A stretch of 64,000 bases of DNA from Chlorocebus sabaeus (GCF_047675955.1 NC_132925.1:70065622-70129621); one strand, 5' to 3'. Counted from the first letter of the stretch, positions 1 through 11,609 are shown. The notes: a model not told the origin generated them from the letters alone. Numbers and translations are program-made.

Positions 1-237
1 ATATGGATTATACAGAATTTTCTAGAAATAGGGTGGTAACTTCCAGGTCATCAGGCCATTGCCATGGAAAGGGGCACCAACTTCTGGGTGTTGCCATGGC
101 AATGATAAATTGACATGGCACAGTGGTGGGTGTGTCTTATGAAAAGCTGCTTTCACCCTATCCCTGTTTTATCTAGTCCTCAACTTGGTCCAGTGTCCAA
201 GCCCTGCCTCTGGAGTCAAGCCCCACCCCCTACCTCA
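1..237 (+). mobile_element. LTR-like repeat, copy 1 (cut by window start)
   Basis: This is the 3' part of an interspersed repeat. Landmarks are GTTGCCATGGCAATG near 100, GTGTCTTATG near 130 and GTCCAGTGTCCAAGCCC near 190; it ends at TACCTCA. The same ordered landmarks recur at 15004-15364 on the same strand, which is the main evidence that it is a repeat. The composition fits an endogenous retrovirus LTR, but I cannot assign the family by eye. Confidence 0.55.
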
Positions 238-705
238 ATTTCAGGTATCTGGCTCCACTGGCCCATCTGAAGACTGTTCAACTCTCTTGATTTCCCAAGG
301 CGGGATTTGACAGCCATAAGAATGTGAGTCACAGACCTCCAACTGCAGGAAGTATAATTGACTAAGACTTCTAGCTTCTATGCTGTGAAGTGCATCACTG
401 CTTTTGGGCCAAGGCCATATTTCTCATCACCAGTGATTGAACACGGAATACTGAGGCAGGCCCATTCCTGGGGGCACAGGACTCCTCTAATGGGTGGCAT
501 TGGCTTCAGGACTCCCTGATGGACTTGCTAAACATTCCTGAGAGCTGCACTTAGAACTTCCCTTTCTTCTTCATCAGGGGAATTAGGGGCAGATTTGCAA
601 CCTCTCCATTTTCTCTCATAGACATTTCGCCTAATCAACTTATGCACATTCAATCCTGTCTTTGCATCCGGTCCTTGTTCCTCAAAGGACCCAAACTAAC
701 ATAAG
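238..705 (+). other. possible second LTR-like remnant
   Basis: No coding signal. The stretch ends in AGGACCCAAACTAACATA, which resembles the 3' ends of some ERVL-type LTRs (a TAATACA-like terminus). That resemblance is the only support, so the call is weak. Confidence 0.25.
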
Positions 706-1250
706 GAAGGTGGGCTTGCCTACAAGGGATGGCAAATTGTATATAGGGATGGCAATCCTATGAGGAGCCCTCCAGAGTTGCCCCACTGTCCCAATGGTAT
801 GGCTCTTAGAGCCTTGTGTTGAGAAGGATTCCAAGGCCACAAGCATTTTGGCAAATGTGCTACCATGCCTCTCTTCTCTGCCCACGATGGACATTTATTA
901 ATTGATCATATCTATGTATGAAACAGAGCAACGCTGAGTTAGCAATGTCTACCATGGGTACGAGGGGTTATGGTAGAACAGAAGGCAGGTAGCTGACATT
1001 ATGGTTCAAACCTGTCAGCAGAACCTAAGTGTGAAAGTGGCATACCATGATGGTTTGAGTCCTGGTAAACTTCATTCCTTTACCAGGATTCCTTTGTCCA
1101 AGTTTCTCTAGCAGTCCCCAGGGAATGCTTGCATGTTCTACGAATCTGTGTGGTTGATGCATACCATTTTCATCACTCACCCAGTTCTGCATCTTAGCAA
1201 TCCCCACTCACCACTACCACTACATAGCAGGCCATTTCCTACCACTTCTA
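706..1250. other. no recognised feature
   Basis: Mixed-composition sequence. The only ORFs are short (about 60-70 codons), without start context or splice signals. No repeat family recognised. Confidence 0.5.
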
Positions 1251-1500
1251 ACTTTTTTAAATTAAATAAGCCTTAAATTTTTTTAAAAAATGCATACACA
1301 TGACTTTAAAAGTCTAACATACTCAAGTTAGTACTTGATGGCTTATGATGAAAAAGAGTCATTTCTTGAATGATTTTTCACTTCTGCTCCCCAGAAGCAA
1401 GCCCCCTTAACTCTTCTAGTTACTTCTCCTAATATTTACTTTCATGTTTCTAAAATTGTGCATACACTTCCATTTCTTGGTTCATTAATTTAAGAAAGTA
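1251..1500 (-). mobile_element. possible old L1 remnant
   Basis: An AT-rich run with ATGCATACACATGACTTTAAA, followed by a CCCCAGAAGCAAGC-type block, resembles antisense 3' regions of old L1M LINEs. It is highly diverged and is called on pattern only. Confidence 0.3.
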
Positions 1501-1504
1501 TCCC

Positions 1505-1554
1505 AGGCTTCACTACACACTACATAAAGAGGCTTCACTACACACTACATAAAG
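1505..1554. repeat. perfect 25-base tandem duplication
   Basis: The unit starting AGGCTTCACTACACAC occupies 1505-1529 and is repeated without mismatch at 1530-1554. Two copies of this length are typical of a recent slippage or small duplication. Confidence 0.95.
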
Positions 1555-1555
1555 A

Positions 1556-2056
1556 TCTAGCTTACTACCATGTTCCACCATTTCCTTTTTCTTAACATTC
1601 CAGCATAGTCATTTGTTTTACTAAATCAGTAGTCAACATTCACGTTAGTAAATGATAATGCAAACATTACTCAGCTCACTAGAATTATGTCTCCTTTTGT
1701 GTACAAACATATATTTCTGCAGGAGTTAATAGTTATTATAATTAGTTATTTATTATTATTTACTATTATTATTATTTCTCCTGGTTCCTAGAGCCCTCCT
1801 TGCGGAGTCCTCTGTCCTCCTGATCCTATCTGGGCTGATCTTTCTCTTAGTTTGCTGCGTGGCTGCATTACCGGGGTTGTCACTTTGCCAATCTTCAGAA
1901 AAGCATCTATTTTCCTACATCTCATGTCTCCCTCTTTCTTGGTTTACTCTTTCATTTTGGTACATTTTTTATACTCAATTTGCTGTTATTCTTCCTTGTA
2001 TCACTTTACTCCAGCAGCTTGAGAAAGATAAAGATTTATTGAGAACTTGCCTATAT
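1556..2056. other. no gene; short TTA-rich run
   Basis: Holds a short imperfect TTA repeat at about 1741-1776. Nothing else is recognised. Confidence 0.5.
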
Positions 2057-2065
2057 GAATATGTC

Positions 2066-2373
2066 TTTTTTCTTTTCTTTTCTTTTCTCTGAAACAGAGT
2101 CTCGCTCGGTTTCTCAGGCTGGAGTGTGGTGGTATGATCTCGGCTCACTGTAACCTCTGCCTCCTGGATTCAAGTGATTCTCCTGCCTCAGCCTCCCAAG
2201 TAGCTGGAATTACAGGGGCCAGCCACCACTCCTGGCTAATTTTTGTATTTTTAGTAGAGATAGGATTTCACTATGTTAGCCAGGCTGGTCTCCAACTCTT
2301 GACCTCAAGTGATCCACGCATCTTGGACTCCCAAAGTGCTGGGATTATAGGCATGAGCCACTGCACCCAGCCT
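2066..2373 (-). mobile_element. Alu, dimeric, minus strand, with target duplication
   Basis: A T-rich head containing a TTTTC microsatellite (about 2066-2088) leads into Alu antisense landmarks: GAGTCTCGCTC, CAGGCTGGAGTG, GTAGCTGGAATTACAGG, AGTGCTGGGATTATAGG. Flanks GAATATGTCTTT (2057-2068) and GAGTATGTCTTT (2374-2385) are an 11/12 target-site duplication. The open frame across it is only the Alu antisense frame. Confidence 0.95.
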
Positions 2374-2385
2374 GAGTATGTCTTT

Positions 2386-3350
2386 ATGCTATCCTTCCAC
2401 TTATTTAGACAGTTTTATACTTCTAGAATGAAATCTATAACGTAGGATTAAATATGAACCTAATCTAAAAGTATTTTCCTCCCATTATTTAAAAAAGGCC
2501 CTTTTCTAGATTCCAGTGTTGCTGTTGAAAAATTTAGTATCATTCTGTTTCCAGCTCCTTTGCAGTTGATCTATTGTTTTTCCTCTCTGGTAGCCTTTCA
2601 GGTCTTCTTTTTATTTCTTAAATGCTGAAATTTCACTACAATATGCCTTGATATGTTCTTAGTTTGGGTTCAGAGACAGAGACTGTTGTGCAGAAAGTTT
2701 ATGAGGGTCTGCTCTTGAAAGCAACGTTTGTTAAGGAATAAAGAAAGCAGGATTGGGCAGAGGGAGAAGAAGTTAAACTGCAATGCAATTGCAACAGAGA
2801 CTTCAGCCAATCCCATGGTGAGTTCTGAACTGGAGCAACACTTCGGAATTGTCATACCTTAGGCAGATGGGCTGGGCCTTTATATTCTCTCTTCCCACTT
2901 TGACCAGTCATGGATTCAGTCTATCCCCCAAAACAGCATATCTGTGGGTGAGGCAGCACCTCTAGGTCAAGGGTAATTGCCCAAGAGAAAATCATTTGAG
3001 AAGCATCAGCTACCAATATGCCCCTGATATGAGGGAATCCTTAGTCCTGTAGGGAAATCTGGATGGCGTACAAGAGTATCCACTCTATTATGGGTCTTGT
3101 TTAAATCGATGTGCTGAGCTCTTTCTGTACTCTTTCAATCTGAACAGTTATGTCTTTCAATTTTGATTTTTTTGTGTGTGTTTATTCTTTAATAATCTCT
3201 TTTCTTCTTTTTTTCTATGAGTCATATTTTGTTCTTCCAGGACTGATCTTCTAATCTTTCTTCTGATATTGATCATCTCTTGATCACTTTGATTTACATC
3301 TTGAGATGTTTCTTCAACTTTATTTTCCAATGTGCTTGTTGTGGTCATCC
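2386..3350 (-). mobile_element. ancient repeat remnant in two parts, interrupted
   Basis: 2386-2660 (with TGAAATTTCACTACAATATG) and 3110-3350 (with TTCAACTTTATTTTCCAA) look like two pieces of one old T-rich antisense repeat. They are separated by about 450 bases that resemble an LTR fragment (AGAAAGTTTATGAGGG). The family is not assigned; the split is inferred from remembered order. Confidence 0.3.
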
Positions 3351-4200
3351 AATGACATTGTGAGTCCCAGGAGATACTATTGAGGTACCAACTACATCTA
3401 CTATGAGGATTAATAACTTACTTATTGTTTGTTGTCATTTTGTGGGATTTTGGGAGGAAGAATACATAAACACATGTGGCCTATCTGGCATTTTGAGCCA
3501 GGAATCTTCAGTTACAGGCTGTCTTTACTTAATCTTCTGCTGTTCCTTTTTGAATCCCTTCATTTCAAGTATAATCAGAGAGAACCTACTCAACTCAAAA
3601 TAAAAGCAGAGATCAGTTTGTAATGTTTAGCAAGACTTTATCAAAGACTTGGGTAATGAAAATGCATTCTCACACAGAGAAATTTAACAAGAGATGTTAA
3701 ACTTGGCTTCTCTCAGAGTTCATAGGTTCAATTCATGTCAAGAGGCATCAGTTGAGTGTTTAATTAATCCTCATTTTGGCTCATGTTTCATGGAATTGCT
3801 CACATATTCTCATTCGGGGGCCTTTGGGTACATCTCTTTTGCCTATGTCTGTAAGAACCAAAGAGAAGAAAAGATCTCCTTTTACTACCAAAGTCTTAGG
3901 CTTTCCAATGAAGTCCTTATTTTTAATCTAGGATGGGACTCTTTCAAGGTTGATTGGTGGTAGGAATTTCCATTATCTCCATAGCTCTAAGGGCTTCAGT
4001 GGGACCATGTATTTCCCAAGGTTGATTTTGGGAATTCTTCCAAAGAACCACTGTCAGACATCAACAGTTCCACTAAGGGAAAGTGCAAACAACTCAAGAG
4101 ATTCCTCTTCTGGTTCATTTTGACAATGAGGTCTCCACATCCCTCCTGCCACTGTATATTCTTGGTTCTCTTTCTTCAACATGTAATGGTTTAAATAATA
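3351..4200. other. no recognised feature
   Basis: Short ORFs up to 89 codons occur, without codon bias or splice signals. No repeat recognised. Confidence 0.45.
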
Positions 4201-4203
4201 ATA

Positions 4204-4228
4204 ACACACACACACACACCACACACAC
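4204..4228. repeat. AC dinucleotide microsatellite (interrupted)
   Basis: A run of AC units broken by one CC. Short, so probably of low polymorphism. Confidence 0.9.
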
Positions 4229-4524
4229 TACCAAAACTGCAATAACACATAGACATCGTAGGAATCAACCTTCAGAGATGAACGCTGTCACTGAGTGAAA
4301 TAGTCTATGTTCTCTTGCAGAACAATTGTATTCTTCAAATCACAGTTCCTCTAGAAAAGGGTTTTCTATCACATTTGTATAACCAACTTTTTTCCCCAAA
4401 GAGATACGTAGTCTCAAAGTAACATTAAGAATTTATCTCCCTCAAACAGAAAATTGTGCCGTTTGGGAGAATTGTGATTACCAGATTTGTTTTCCTGAGT
4501 ACTAAAGCTTAATGTTTATAGTCA

Positions 4525-4770
4525 GTGACTTTGAAGTCAGTCGGTAATGGGTTCAAATCCCAGCCCTGTCTCTTCCTAACAGTATCCTAAGAATAGCTAT
4601 TTAATTTTTCAGTGTTTCAGCTTTCTCATCCATGAAATGGGAGTAGTTAAAAGAACATACCTCAGAGAGTCATTGCTAAAATTACATAAAGAAATTCATG
4701 TAAAAAATCTTCATACATTTTTTGCCTACTGAAAAAATAAATGTCCAGCAAATATTAACTACCATTATTA
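4525..4770 (+). mobile_element. MIR SINE, plus strand
   Basis: Follows the MIR order: TTGAAGTCAG, GGGTTCAAATCCCAGCC (the tRNA-like B-box region), CTTTCTCATCCATGAAATGG, then a diverged LINE-like tail. This is a fossil tRNA-derived SINE. Confidence 0.8.
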
Positions 4771-5559
4771 ACTAAGAGTGTGGATGCATTTTACGTTTCA
4801 AGGTTATAACTTGTTGAATAATTTATGTATTAAGATGGGACACAAGTGATATAAACTGGAAAGTTCAGGCTGTTATATGGAGACTATCAATTTAAAAACC
4901 TCGAAAGTCTTCTTTGTCAAAGATCTCTGACAAAAATAAATAAAATAAACATTTAAAATAAGCCTTGGAAGAGTAAGCTTTTAGCTCTGTTAAGATGGCC
5001 CCCTTATTTGGCCTGAGTTCCCTGTTTCAGTGAATTCAAGAGAGGGCCCTCCAATTCTGCAGCTTTGTTCTCTTCTCCTCCTGACAGGAAGGAGAGGCTT
5101 CAGGAACCCTTGGCCAATTTAAAGCCTGACCAATTTAAAGTTGACAATTGCCTGCCACTCTGCACTGTTCAAAAGATGAGTGATAATGAGATGCTTCCTA
5201 ATTACCAGGGTTTCAGCCTTGTCAGATTACAAATCTCTTTATGAGATGTAGCTAATTGGCACTGTCAAGGAGAGAAATTTAGAAAGACCTGGATAATAAG
5301 CAGATACTGGATTCAGTTAGGATGAGTATTTTCTATTGTTTCTGTTCTTAGCCCTCTTACATAATAAATCTTCCATCTCTTGAAAGGAAGGCGATTGTGT
5401 CCTTTCTCCTCCAACTTCAATGGTGTGTTGGTAAGAAGATAACTTAGTATAATATTATCTTTACTACTCACTGGAGGGTTTCTAGAACCTAAACCTGAAA
5501 TTACATAGATAACATCTCAGTAGATTTGTTTGTAAGGCTTAATACCATGTTTTGTGAAA
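4771..5559. other. apparently unique sequence
   Basis: No repeat recognised. At 5150-5290 there are several homeodomain-like TAAT cores (TAATTACC, CTAATTGGC), and CCAATTTAAAG occurs twice about 17 bases apart near 5112. No gene signal. Confidence 0.4.
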
Positions 5560-5785
5560 TGAACTTGGGTTTTTAAAATGAAAGACAAAGTTTCAAATCC
5601 AATCCTGCTACTTATCATACATGGGAATGTGTGTGGCTTATGTCACTACTCAGAGACTCCATTTCTTCAATTGCAAAACAAAGAAAATATCAGTTACTTC
5701 ACAGAGACTTAGATAAGGTGAGTTAGGCAAAACCATATGCATGATGATCAACCATAATAGGTAGTCAGTAAGTTTTTTTCAGAAA
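5560..5785 (+). mobile_element. MIR SINE, plus strand
   Basis: TTTCAAATCCAATCCTGCTAC, then GAGACTCCATTTCTTCAATTG, then AGTAAG near the end. The order and spacing match MIR; strongly diverged. Confidence 0.6.
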
Positions 5786-6029
5786 TGAAAAAAGGAAGAC
5801 TCTTCTTAGATAGATTTATGAAAAATAAAATTTTCAGGCACTTCTTTTCCTATGCTTTGTTGCCACTACAAAGCCAAACAAGTACATTTGAAGAAAAACA
5901 AAATGAAAAAGGTGCTTATTTCATGTTCCTACCACTATCATAAGACATTAATCTAAAGCTCTCTGAAATGTATCACTCAGATACTTTTGCATATGTGAGT
6001 AAGCAGGTCCAGGAGTGTATGGGACACAC

Positions 6030-6430
6030 ACACACATACATATCACACTCTGGATTAATAACCTAACCATTCTTCAATAGAAATAATACTATGCAGGAAT
6101 AAGGCTGTGCAGACAATAAAAAATAGATAATTCTGTTTATTCGGATATTATATGATATGATATCAAAAATATTATTAAGTGAAAAGCAGCAAGTGTATAC
6201 GTTTTCCTGGCTTTAGTATAAAAAAGAAAAGAGACACAAATACTTGTATACACACTATCTCTGGAAGAATAAACTACAAACTGGAAACTCTGAACGCTTC
6301 TTGGAGCAATGGAGAATTTGGGGGTCAGAGGGAAACTTCCTTTTGTAGAGTTTGAGTTTTTATTTGTATAGATGCATGTATATTTTGTTTAAAAGAGAAT
6401 GAAAGAGAAAAAGTGCTGAGACGATTGGTA
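6030..6430 (+). mobile_element. old L1 3' end, plus strand
   Basis: Contains ATACTATGCAGGAATAA, TATTAAGTGAAAAGCAGCAAG and TCTCTGGAAGAATAAACTAC in the order seen in the 3' region of L1M LINEs. No intact coding frame. Confidence 0.75.
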
Positions 6431-6540
6431 GAATATCTACATCTTTCTTCAGGAAGCTCTTTGGGAAGTGCTAAAGATCCCAGAGTTGTGGAATTTCAGA
6501 GTTCGGAAGAAATTTAAGATTACCTCTAGCAGTAACTTTA

Positions 6541-6722
6541 ATCATAGCCACTTATCAGAATCACCTGGAGAGCTTGTTAAAGGTACAGTTTTGAGAGTCC
6601 TATCCCAGAGCTCCCAAAATAGAATTTGGTTGTGTGTCAGAAGGCGGGCAAATGAGGAATTCATGTTTAAAAGTAACATCCTTGCTCTCTGATGTGCAAA
6701 CAGGTTTGGAAACCACTGGTCT
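6541..6722 (+). mobile_element. MER5-type hAT-Charlie MITE
   Basis: ATCAGAATCACCTGGAGAGC near the start and TTTGGAAACCACTGG at the end are the two characteristic ends of MER5. It is a non-autonomous DNA transposon with no coding capacity. Confidence 0.75.
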
Positions 6723-7235
6723 AGGGCCAAAATCTCAGTTCTTACCCAATTTTACTAAATCCTCCTTAAAATATCTTAAGGTGTCACACCACTGCCTGAA
6801 GCCCATAATTGGAATTGGTGGGGGCAGAAGTGGCTGGGGCAAATGAAGCTTCAATTGGTAGGCATGGCTAGAGACACACACATGAAAGGCCTGTTTTCAA
6901 ATATTATACATTATGGAAGACTCCTGGAAATTTTTTTTCATAAAGGGATTCTGCTGCTGAAAAGATTTTCAAATTATTGCTCCATTTGAAGGAAAATACT
7001 CCTATGACATCTCTTGCAAGTGATGGTCCAAACCCAGTGGACAAAAAAACAAATTTTTCTTTCTACCTTTATCTTCCCAAATATATGTATGTATAAAAAT
7101 ATGTGTATATATATATAAGACCACATGATACATATACACAGACATCCTGCTATAGGAAGACAGATTTCTTCATGTATATATCCTCCACCACAAAGGACAG
7201 CAAACTTTTTCCATAAAAAGCAAGACAGTGTTTTA
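6723..7235. other. no gene; short TA-rich run
   Basis: A TATA/TGTA-rich patch lies at about 7080-7120. Nothing else is recognised. Confidence 0.45.
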
Positions 7236-7236
7236 G

Positions 7237-7376
7237 TTCTTTTTTTTTTATTTTTTAAGTAGAGATGAGATCTCCCTATGTTGCCCAGCCTGGCCTCTAA
7301 CTCCTGGCCTCAAACGATTCTCCTGCCTCTGCCTCTGGAAGTGCTGGGATTACAAGCATGAGCCACTATGCCTATC
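7237..7376 (-). mobile_element. Alu left-arm monomer (FLAM-like), minus strand
   Basis: A T-run, then GTAGAGATGAGATCTCCCTATG, TGTTGCCCAGCCTGG and GTGCTGGGATTACAAGC. It stops after one arm of about 130 bases, which fits a free left monomer or a truncated Alu. Confidence 0.8.
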
Positions 7377-7579
7377 CTAGAGAGGATTTTGAAGCTATGC
7401 AGACTGTACAGTCTGTCTCACCTTCCCAGCTCTGACCTTATAGCATAAAAGCAGTCATAGACCATATGTAAGTGAATGGACATAGCTGTGTTCCAACAGA
7501 ACTTTTTTTATGGATACCAAAATGTGAATTTCATATAATTTGTATGTGTCATGAAAAACTATCTTTTCCATTTCTTTCT

Positions 7580-7877
7580 TGTTTGTTTGTTTGTTTGGGG
7601 ATGGAATCTCACTCTGTCGCCTAGGCTGGAGTGCAACGGCGCAATCTCTGCTCACTGCAACTTCCACCTCCCAGGTTCAAGTGATTCTCCTGCCTCAGTC
7701 TCCTGAGTAGCTGAGATCACAGGCAGGCGCCACCACGCCTGGCTACTTTTTGTATTTTTAGTAGATACGGGGTTTCACCATGTTGGCCAGGTGGTCTCAA
7801 ACTCCCCTACCTTGTGATCCACCCACCTCGGCCTCCCAAAGTGTTGAGAATATAGGCATGAGCCACCGCACCCGGCC
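7580..7877 (-). mobile_element. Alu (AluS-like), minus strand
   Basis: A TTTG-repeat head replaces a plain poly-T, then CACTCTGTCGCC, CAGGCTGGAGTG and AGCCACCGCACCCGGCC. Flanks TTCCATTTCTTT (7566-7577) and TTCTATTTCTTT (7878-7889) look like target duplications. Confidence 0.95.
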
Positions 7878-8309
7878 TTCTATTTCTTTTCTACCATTCT
7901 TCACTTAGACATACAAAAACAAGTGGTGGACTAGAATTGCCACCCTGAAATAATTTGTTGATTGCTGCTCTACCATCTAGTTTAAATAACATGTTCCCCC
8001 TTCTTTGACATTCTACAAAGTTATTCCTCTCTCTTAGCTACAAAGTTCTCATCTTTAAAATGAAGTTGTTATTGGGCCCATTATAACAGAAACAATTACA
8101 TTGAATGATATATGTCTGATACCCTCCCTTTTCATATACTAATACATATATATTCTGCTGTTACTATTAGTCTGGATCCTAATTGAAAGTAATAGAAAAA
8201 AATTCAAACTGGCTTCAACAATAAAATATGTTTGTTGGTTTATGCAGCTGAAAAGCTCAGATATAACTGCATCCAGAGGCTTAGGCAATGCCATTGTATA
8301 GCCTATCTT

Positions 8310-8477
8310 CTTTTTTTTTGAACAGAGTCTCATTTTGTCACCCAGGTTGGAGTGCAATGGGCCAAATGCAGCTCACTGCAGCCTCAACTTCCTGAGCTCA
8401 AGTGATCCTCCTGTCTCAGCTTCCAAAATGGCTGGGACCACAGGTACACACCACCATGGCAAGCTACTTTTTTATTC
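8310..8477 (-). mobile_element. Alu fragment, minus strand
   Basis: AACAGAGTCTCATTTTGTCAC, GCTCACTGCAGCCTCAAC and CTGGGACCACAGGTACAC, ending in AAGCTACTTTTTTATTC. It is the A-tail half of an Alu, truncated where the next Alu begins. Confidence 0.85.
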
Positions 8478-8785
8478 TTTTTTTTTTCGTTTTTTTTTTT
8501 TTAAAGATACGGTCTCACTGTGTCACCCAGGCTGGAGTGCAGTGGTACGATCATGGCTCACTGCAACATCCACCTTCCGGACTCAAGTGATCTTCCTGCC
8601 TCAGCCTTCTGAGTAGATGGGACCACAGTCATGCACTGCTGCACCTGGCTGATTTTTGTATTTTGTGTAGAGGCAGGGTTTCGCCAAGTTACCCAAGCTG
8701 GTCTTGAACTCCTGGCCTCACGTGATCCACCCACTTCAGCCTCCCAAAGTGCTGGGATTATAGGAATGAACCACCACACTGGGCC
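8478..8785 (-). mobile_element. Alu (AluJ/old AluS-like), minus strand
   Basis: Full-length dimer: a T-rich head, TGTCACCCAGGCTGGAGTG, TGATTTTTGTATTTTGTG between the arms, and GTGCTGGGATTATAGGAATG near the far end. Many substitutions suggest an older element. Confidence 0.95.
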
Positions 8786-9150
8786 TATTGATTATATCCT
8801 TAGACAAGTTCTCTTTAGTGATGGCATCTGGCAGCTCCAAGTTTACATTATCTTTAACACAAGTTGAAAAGGAAAGGAAGCATATCTCTGCCAGATGCCC
8901 AAGCTAAGTCTCAGAATTATCTTTGAGTGAACCTGACTGGCTTCATTCAGGGTACATACCCATCTCTAAACCAATCATCATGGTCACATGGATGTGATAC
9001 ACTGTTGACTAGGCCTTGGTCGCACATTTACTCCTGGAGCAGAGGGTGGAGGGACAGTGAAATCAACTCGACTCAAACATATAAATTGAAAAAGTGTGGG
9101 GAAAAAAATGGTTTCCCAAAGCAAAATCAGGATGCTGTTAACTGATTAAG

Positions 9151-10115
9151 AATGGAAAGTGAACAGCAAAACTTACAAATGTAAACTTCAAAGTTCTCAC
9201 CCACAAAATCTGATATCATTAAGAGTCTGGCCTAATTTATTTCCAACTCCAGGACAATGGCATAGAGATATTTGTATAACTGATGATTCTGTTTTTAGAG
9301 CTGATGGTTTTATTGGATGTTTTTGCAATGTTTCAAATAACTGTCTTTTCAGTTATTTATGTTTCTCTCTCCAGAGAGAAATTACTTCAGAGAATTAGAT
9401 CCCTAAAGTTTGATTTCTCCCAGGAGACCTAAGGCAGACAATGCTCTCCTTTCTCATACCACTTCTTTATTTTATGTAAATTCCTTCCTTCCAACAATTC
9501 TACTAGAAGCTGTAGGTCCAACCACAGAAAGTTTAAATTTGCTCTTTCTTATCAACTACCAGGCACCCAGCTGACATTTTATAATGACCTCAAATGCTGC
9601 CTTAACCACTGTCCTTAATTAGGATACATTCCATCATCCATGACGGCCTCATCTTTTTCCTCAAAAATTTTCCTGCTGACAGTCCTGGACCAATGTCTGA
9701 GATACCATAAATACACAAAACAATACCCCAAAAACTATAATCGCTAAGCATGGCAATGTTGACTTGGTCTTTCTTTAAAATCGCTGCCCTTTTTTTGTCT
9801 AGTACAATGTACCCTATCTTGGTTCTTTTCCTGTCATTCCGACTGATCTGGGTCTTCCTTTCTCATACTTTCTCTCTTCCTTTTTATCTCTCTTGGAATC
9901 ATTTTCCTTCTTCTATTTCCTACTCATCCTCCCCAGACTCATCACTCTTCTCTTACTATACTCACCTTTTTATTGATTTCATTCATTCTCACATTTCAGT
10001 GATTACTTGATTCATCCCCAATTATGAAAAGCTTTAATTCATTGAGTGTTTTCTGTTTACTGGCTCCTCTCAGTGGCTCTTGAGAGGCTGCTCACATTAC
10101 TTAAAGTTTACAATT
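9151..10115. other. no recognised gene; pyrimidine-rich patch
   Basis: About 9840-10010 is T/C-rich on the plus strand and gives a low-complexity 86-codon frame rich in Ser, Phe and Leu. No repeat or gene recognised. Confidence 0.45.
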
Positions 10116-10119
10116 AGGA

Positions 10120-10235
10120 TTGATGATTTACTGATCATACAGTTAGTGATTAAAAGAGTTGAAGTTCAAGTCTAGCTTGTCTGATTTCGAAGTCTATTCC
10201 TTTTCCATTATACTTCATTATCTTTATTCATTCTC
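10120..10235 (-). mobile_element. MIR SINE fragment, minus strand
   Basis: CATACAGTTAGTGATTAAAAG, then GTTCAAGTCTAGCTTGTCTG, then CTATTCCTTTTCCATTATAC follow the antisense MIR core order (CACACAGCTAGTAAGTGG, CAGGTCTGTCTG). Strongly diverged. Confidence 0.5.
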
Positions 10236-10249
10236 TTTTTCTATTACTC

Positions 10250-10405
10250 AGCATGGATCTCTTGAGAATCTGCTTTGAACCAGGAATAGTGTATTAGAAA
10301 TCACCAAAAACCCAGTCCCTGTCATTAAAGAGCTCACAGTTCTAGTGAAGGACACATCATCCAATTTCATTACAATGTCATTGCTACGACAGAAGCAAAC
10401 ATATC
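10250..10405 (-). mobile_element. L2 LINE 3' fragment, minus strand
   Basis: CCAGTCCCTGTCATTAAAGAG followed by CTCACAGTTCTAGTGAAGGAC is the antisense L2 3' UTR signature. Confidence 0.65.
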
Positions 10406-10489
10406 TTATGGAATTACATCTAAGGCCCAGATTTCTTGCCTGGTATCCATATCCATGTTATCTAGGATCTATTGAACATTTTTATTTGG

Positions 10490-11110
10490 ATATTGTTTCT
10501 ATTACCTATTACTGACTAGCATAAAACCTAAAGCTTAGTGGCTTAAAACAACAATGATTTGTTATTTTCCATCAATTTTAGTATTGACTTGGCTCAGCTG
10601 AGTGGTTCTTCTGCTGAGGTCACTCCTGTGTCTATCTTCAAGTAGGTTTTTGGCTGTGGCTGGAACATGCAAGATGGACTCTTAGAGGCCAGGTGCGGTG
10701 GCTCACATCTGTAATCCCAGTGCTTTGAAAAACTGAAACGGAAGAATTGCTTGAGGCCAGGAGTTTGAAAGTAGCCTGGGTAACATAGTAAGACCCTGTC
10801 TCTACCAAAAAAAAAAAAAAGAGAGAGAGAGAAAAAAACATGGACTCTCACAGACCTGCTCTCTCTGCCTGTGACCTCTCATCAGTCAGTGGTCTATCCT
10901 GAGCTTCCTTACAGCATGTTGGCTGGTTCCAAGGGGAAAAGCCTCAATGCACAAATGCTCATCAAGCCTCTGCTTGTACCATGTTGATGTCTCATTGGTG
11001 AAATAACTTACATGTCCAAGCCCAGAGTCAATATGGGAGGGGAATATCACATAGCATGACTACCAGAGCCATGGATCACTGGGTGACACTAATGTAATAG
11101 TCCTCCATAA
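10490..11110 (-). mobile_element. LTR-like ancient repeat, minus, split by Alu monomer
   Basis: AAAGCTTAGTGGCTTAAAACAAC, GACTTGGCTCAGCTGAGTGG and CTCATTGGTGAAATAACTTAC resemble an antisense MaLR/ERVL-type LTR consensus. It is interrupted at 10683-10839 by an Alu monomer. Family not assigned. Confidence 0.5.
10683..10839 (+). mobile_element. Alu left-arm monomer (FLAM-like) with target duplication
   Basis: GGCCAGGTGCGGTGGCTCAC begins a single arm ending in an A/GA-rich tail (A14, then GA units, then A7). ATGGACTCT at 10674-10682 is repeated at 10840-10848, a 9-base target-site duplication. Confidence 0.9.
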
Positions 11111-11609
11111 GAGGTCCAGTTATCACCTCCATATTTTAGATTGAAATCACCATGTCCTGTCAAAACAATCTCATATTAGTATTTTTATTTCTGGTATCAC
11201 CATTCTTGAAACTTAGGAGTTACTGTAATCTCTGACATCTACCATAACTACCTCTAATTAGTTCCCGATTTCTTTCCATACCGTCAATAAAATATTTCAC
11301 TCTTTTCCCTTCCTTTTTCATATATACCACTACCTATTTTGTTCAGGACAGTCTGCTAAGTTAGAGCATCCCAACTGTGTGCTGGTGTTCACTACTGTGC
11401 TGTAAAAGGGTTATAGGTGTAAGAAGATAGTAATCCTCATTTCAGGATTTTGGGGTGAAAGTTTACAGCAGTTGGAGTCTCTGGGATGGTCACCTTTGGC
11501 CAGGAGTTGTCTTGTCCGTCTGCCCCAGTGAGCAATGCATATATCAATTTTTGTATGTGTCATAACATGAAAAATTTGGAAAACACTATCATAACTAAAT
11601 TTCTTGCCT
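11111..11609. other. no firm feature; possible hAT remnant
   Basis: About 11370-11590 runs from GTGTGCTGGTGTTCACTAC to AAATTTGGAAAACACTATC and could be a decayed hAT MITE. That is too weak to call. Confidence 0.25.

Larger units (their letters stand above)
8150..9150 (-). mobile_element. ancient LTR-like repeat, minus, split by Alus
   Basis: Left part 8150-8309 has CAAACTGGCTTCAACAATAAA and TATGCAGCTGAAAAG. Right part 8786-9150 has ACCAATCATCATGGTCAC, AGGCCTTGGTCGCACAT and GGTTTCCCAAAGCAAAATC. The two join as one known human interspersed repeat whose sense end contains a polyadenylation-like AATAAA. Family name not assigned. A plus-strand relative probably lies at 12830-13345. Confidence 0.5.

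Noticed and set aside
4525..4770. tRNA-like B-box (GGTTCAAATCC) suggesting a tRNA gene
   Set aside because: It is the tRNA-derived head of a MIR SINE; no cloverleaf or A-box partner at the right spacing.
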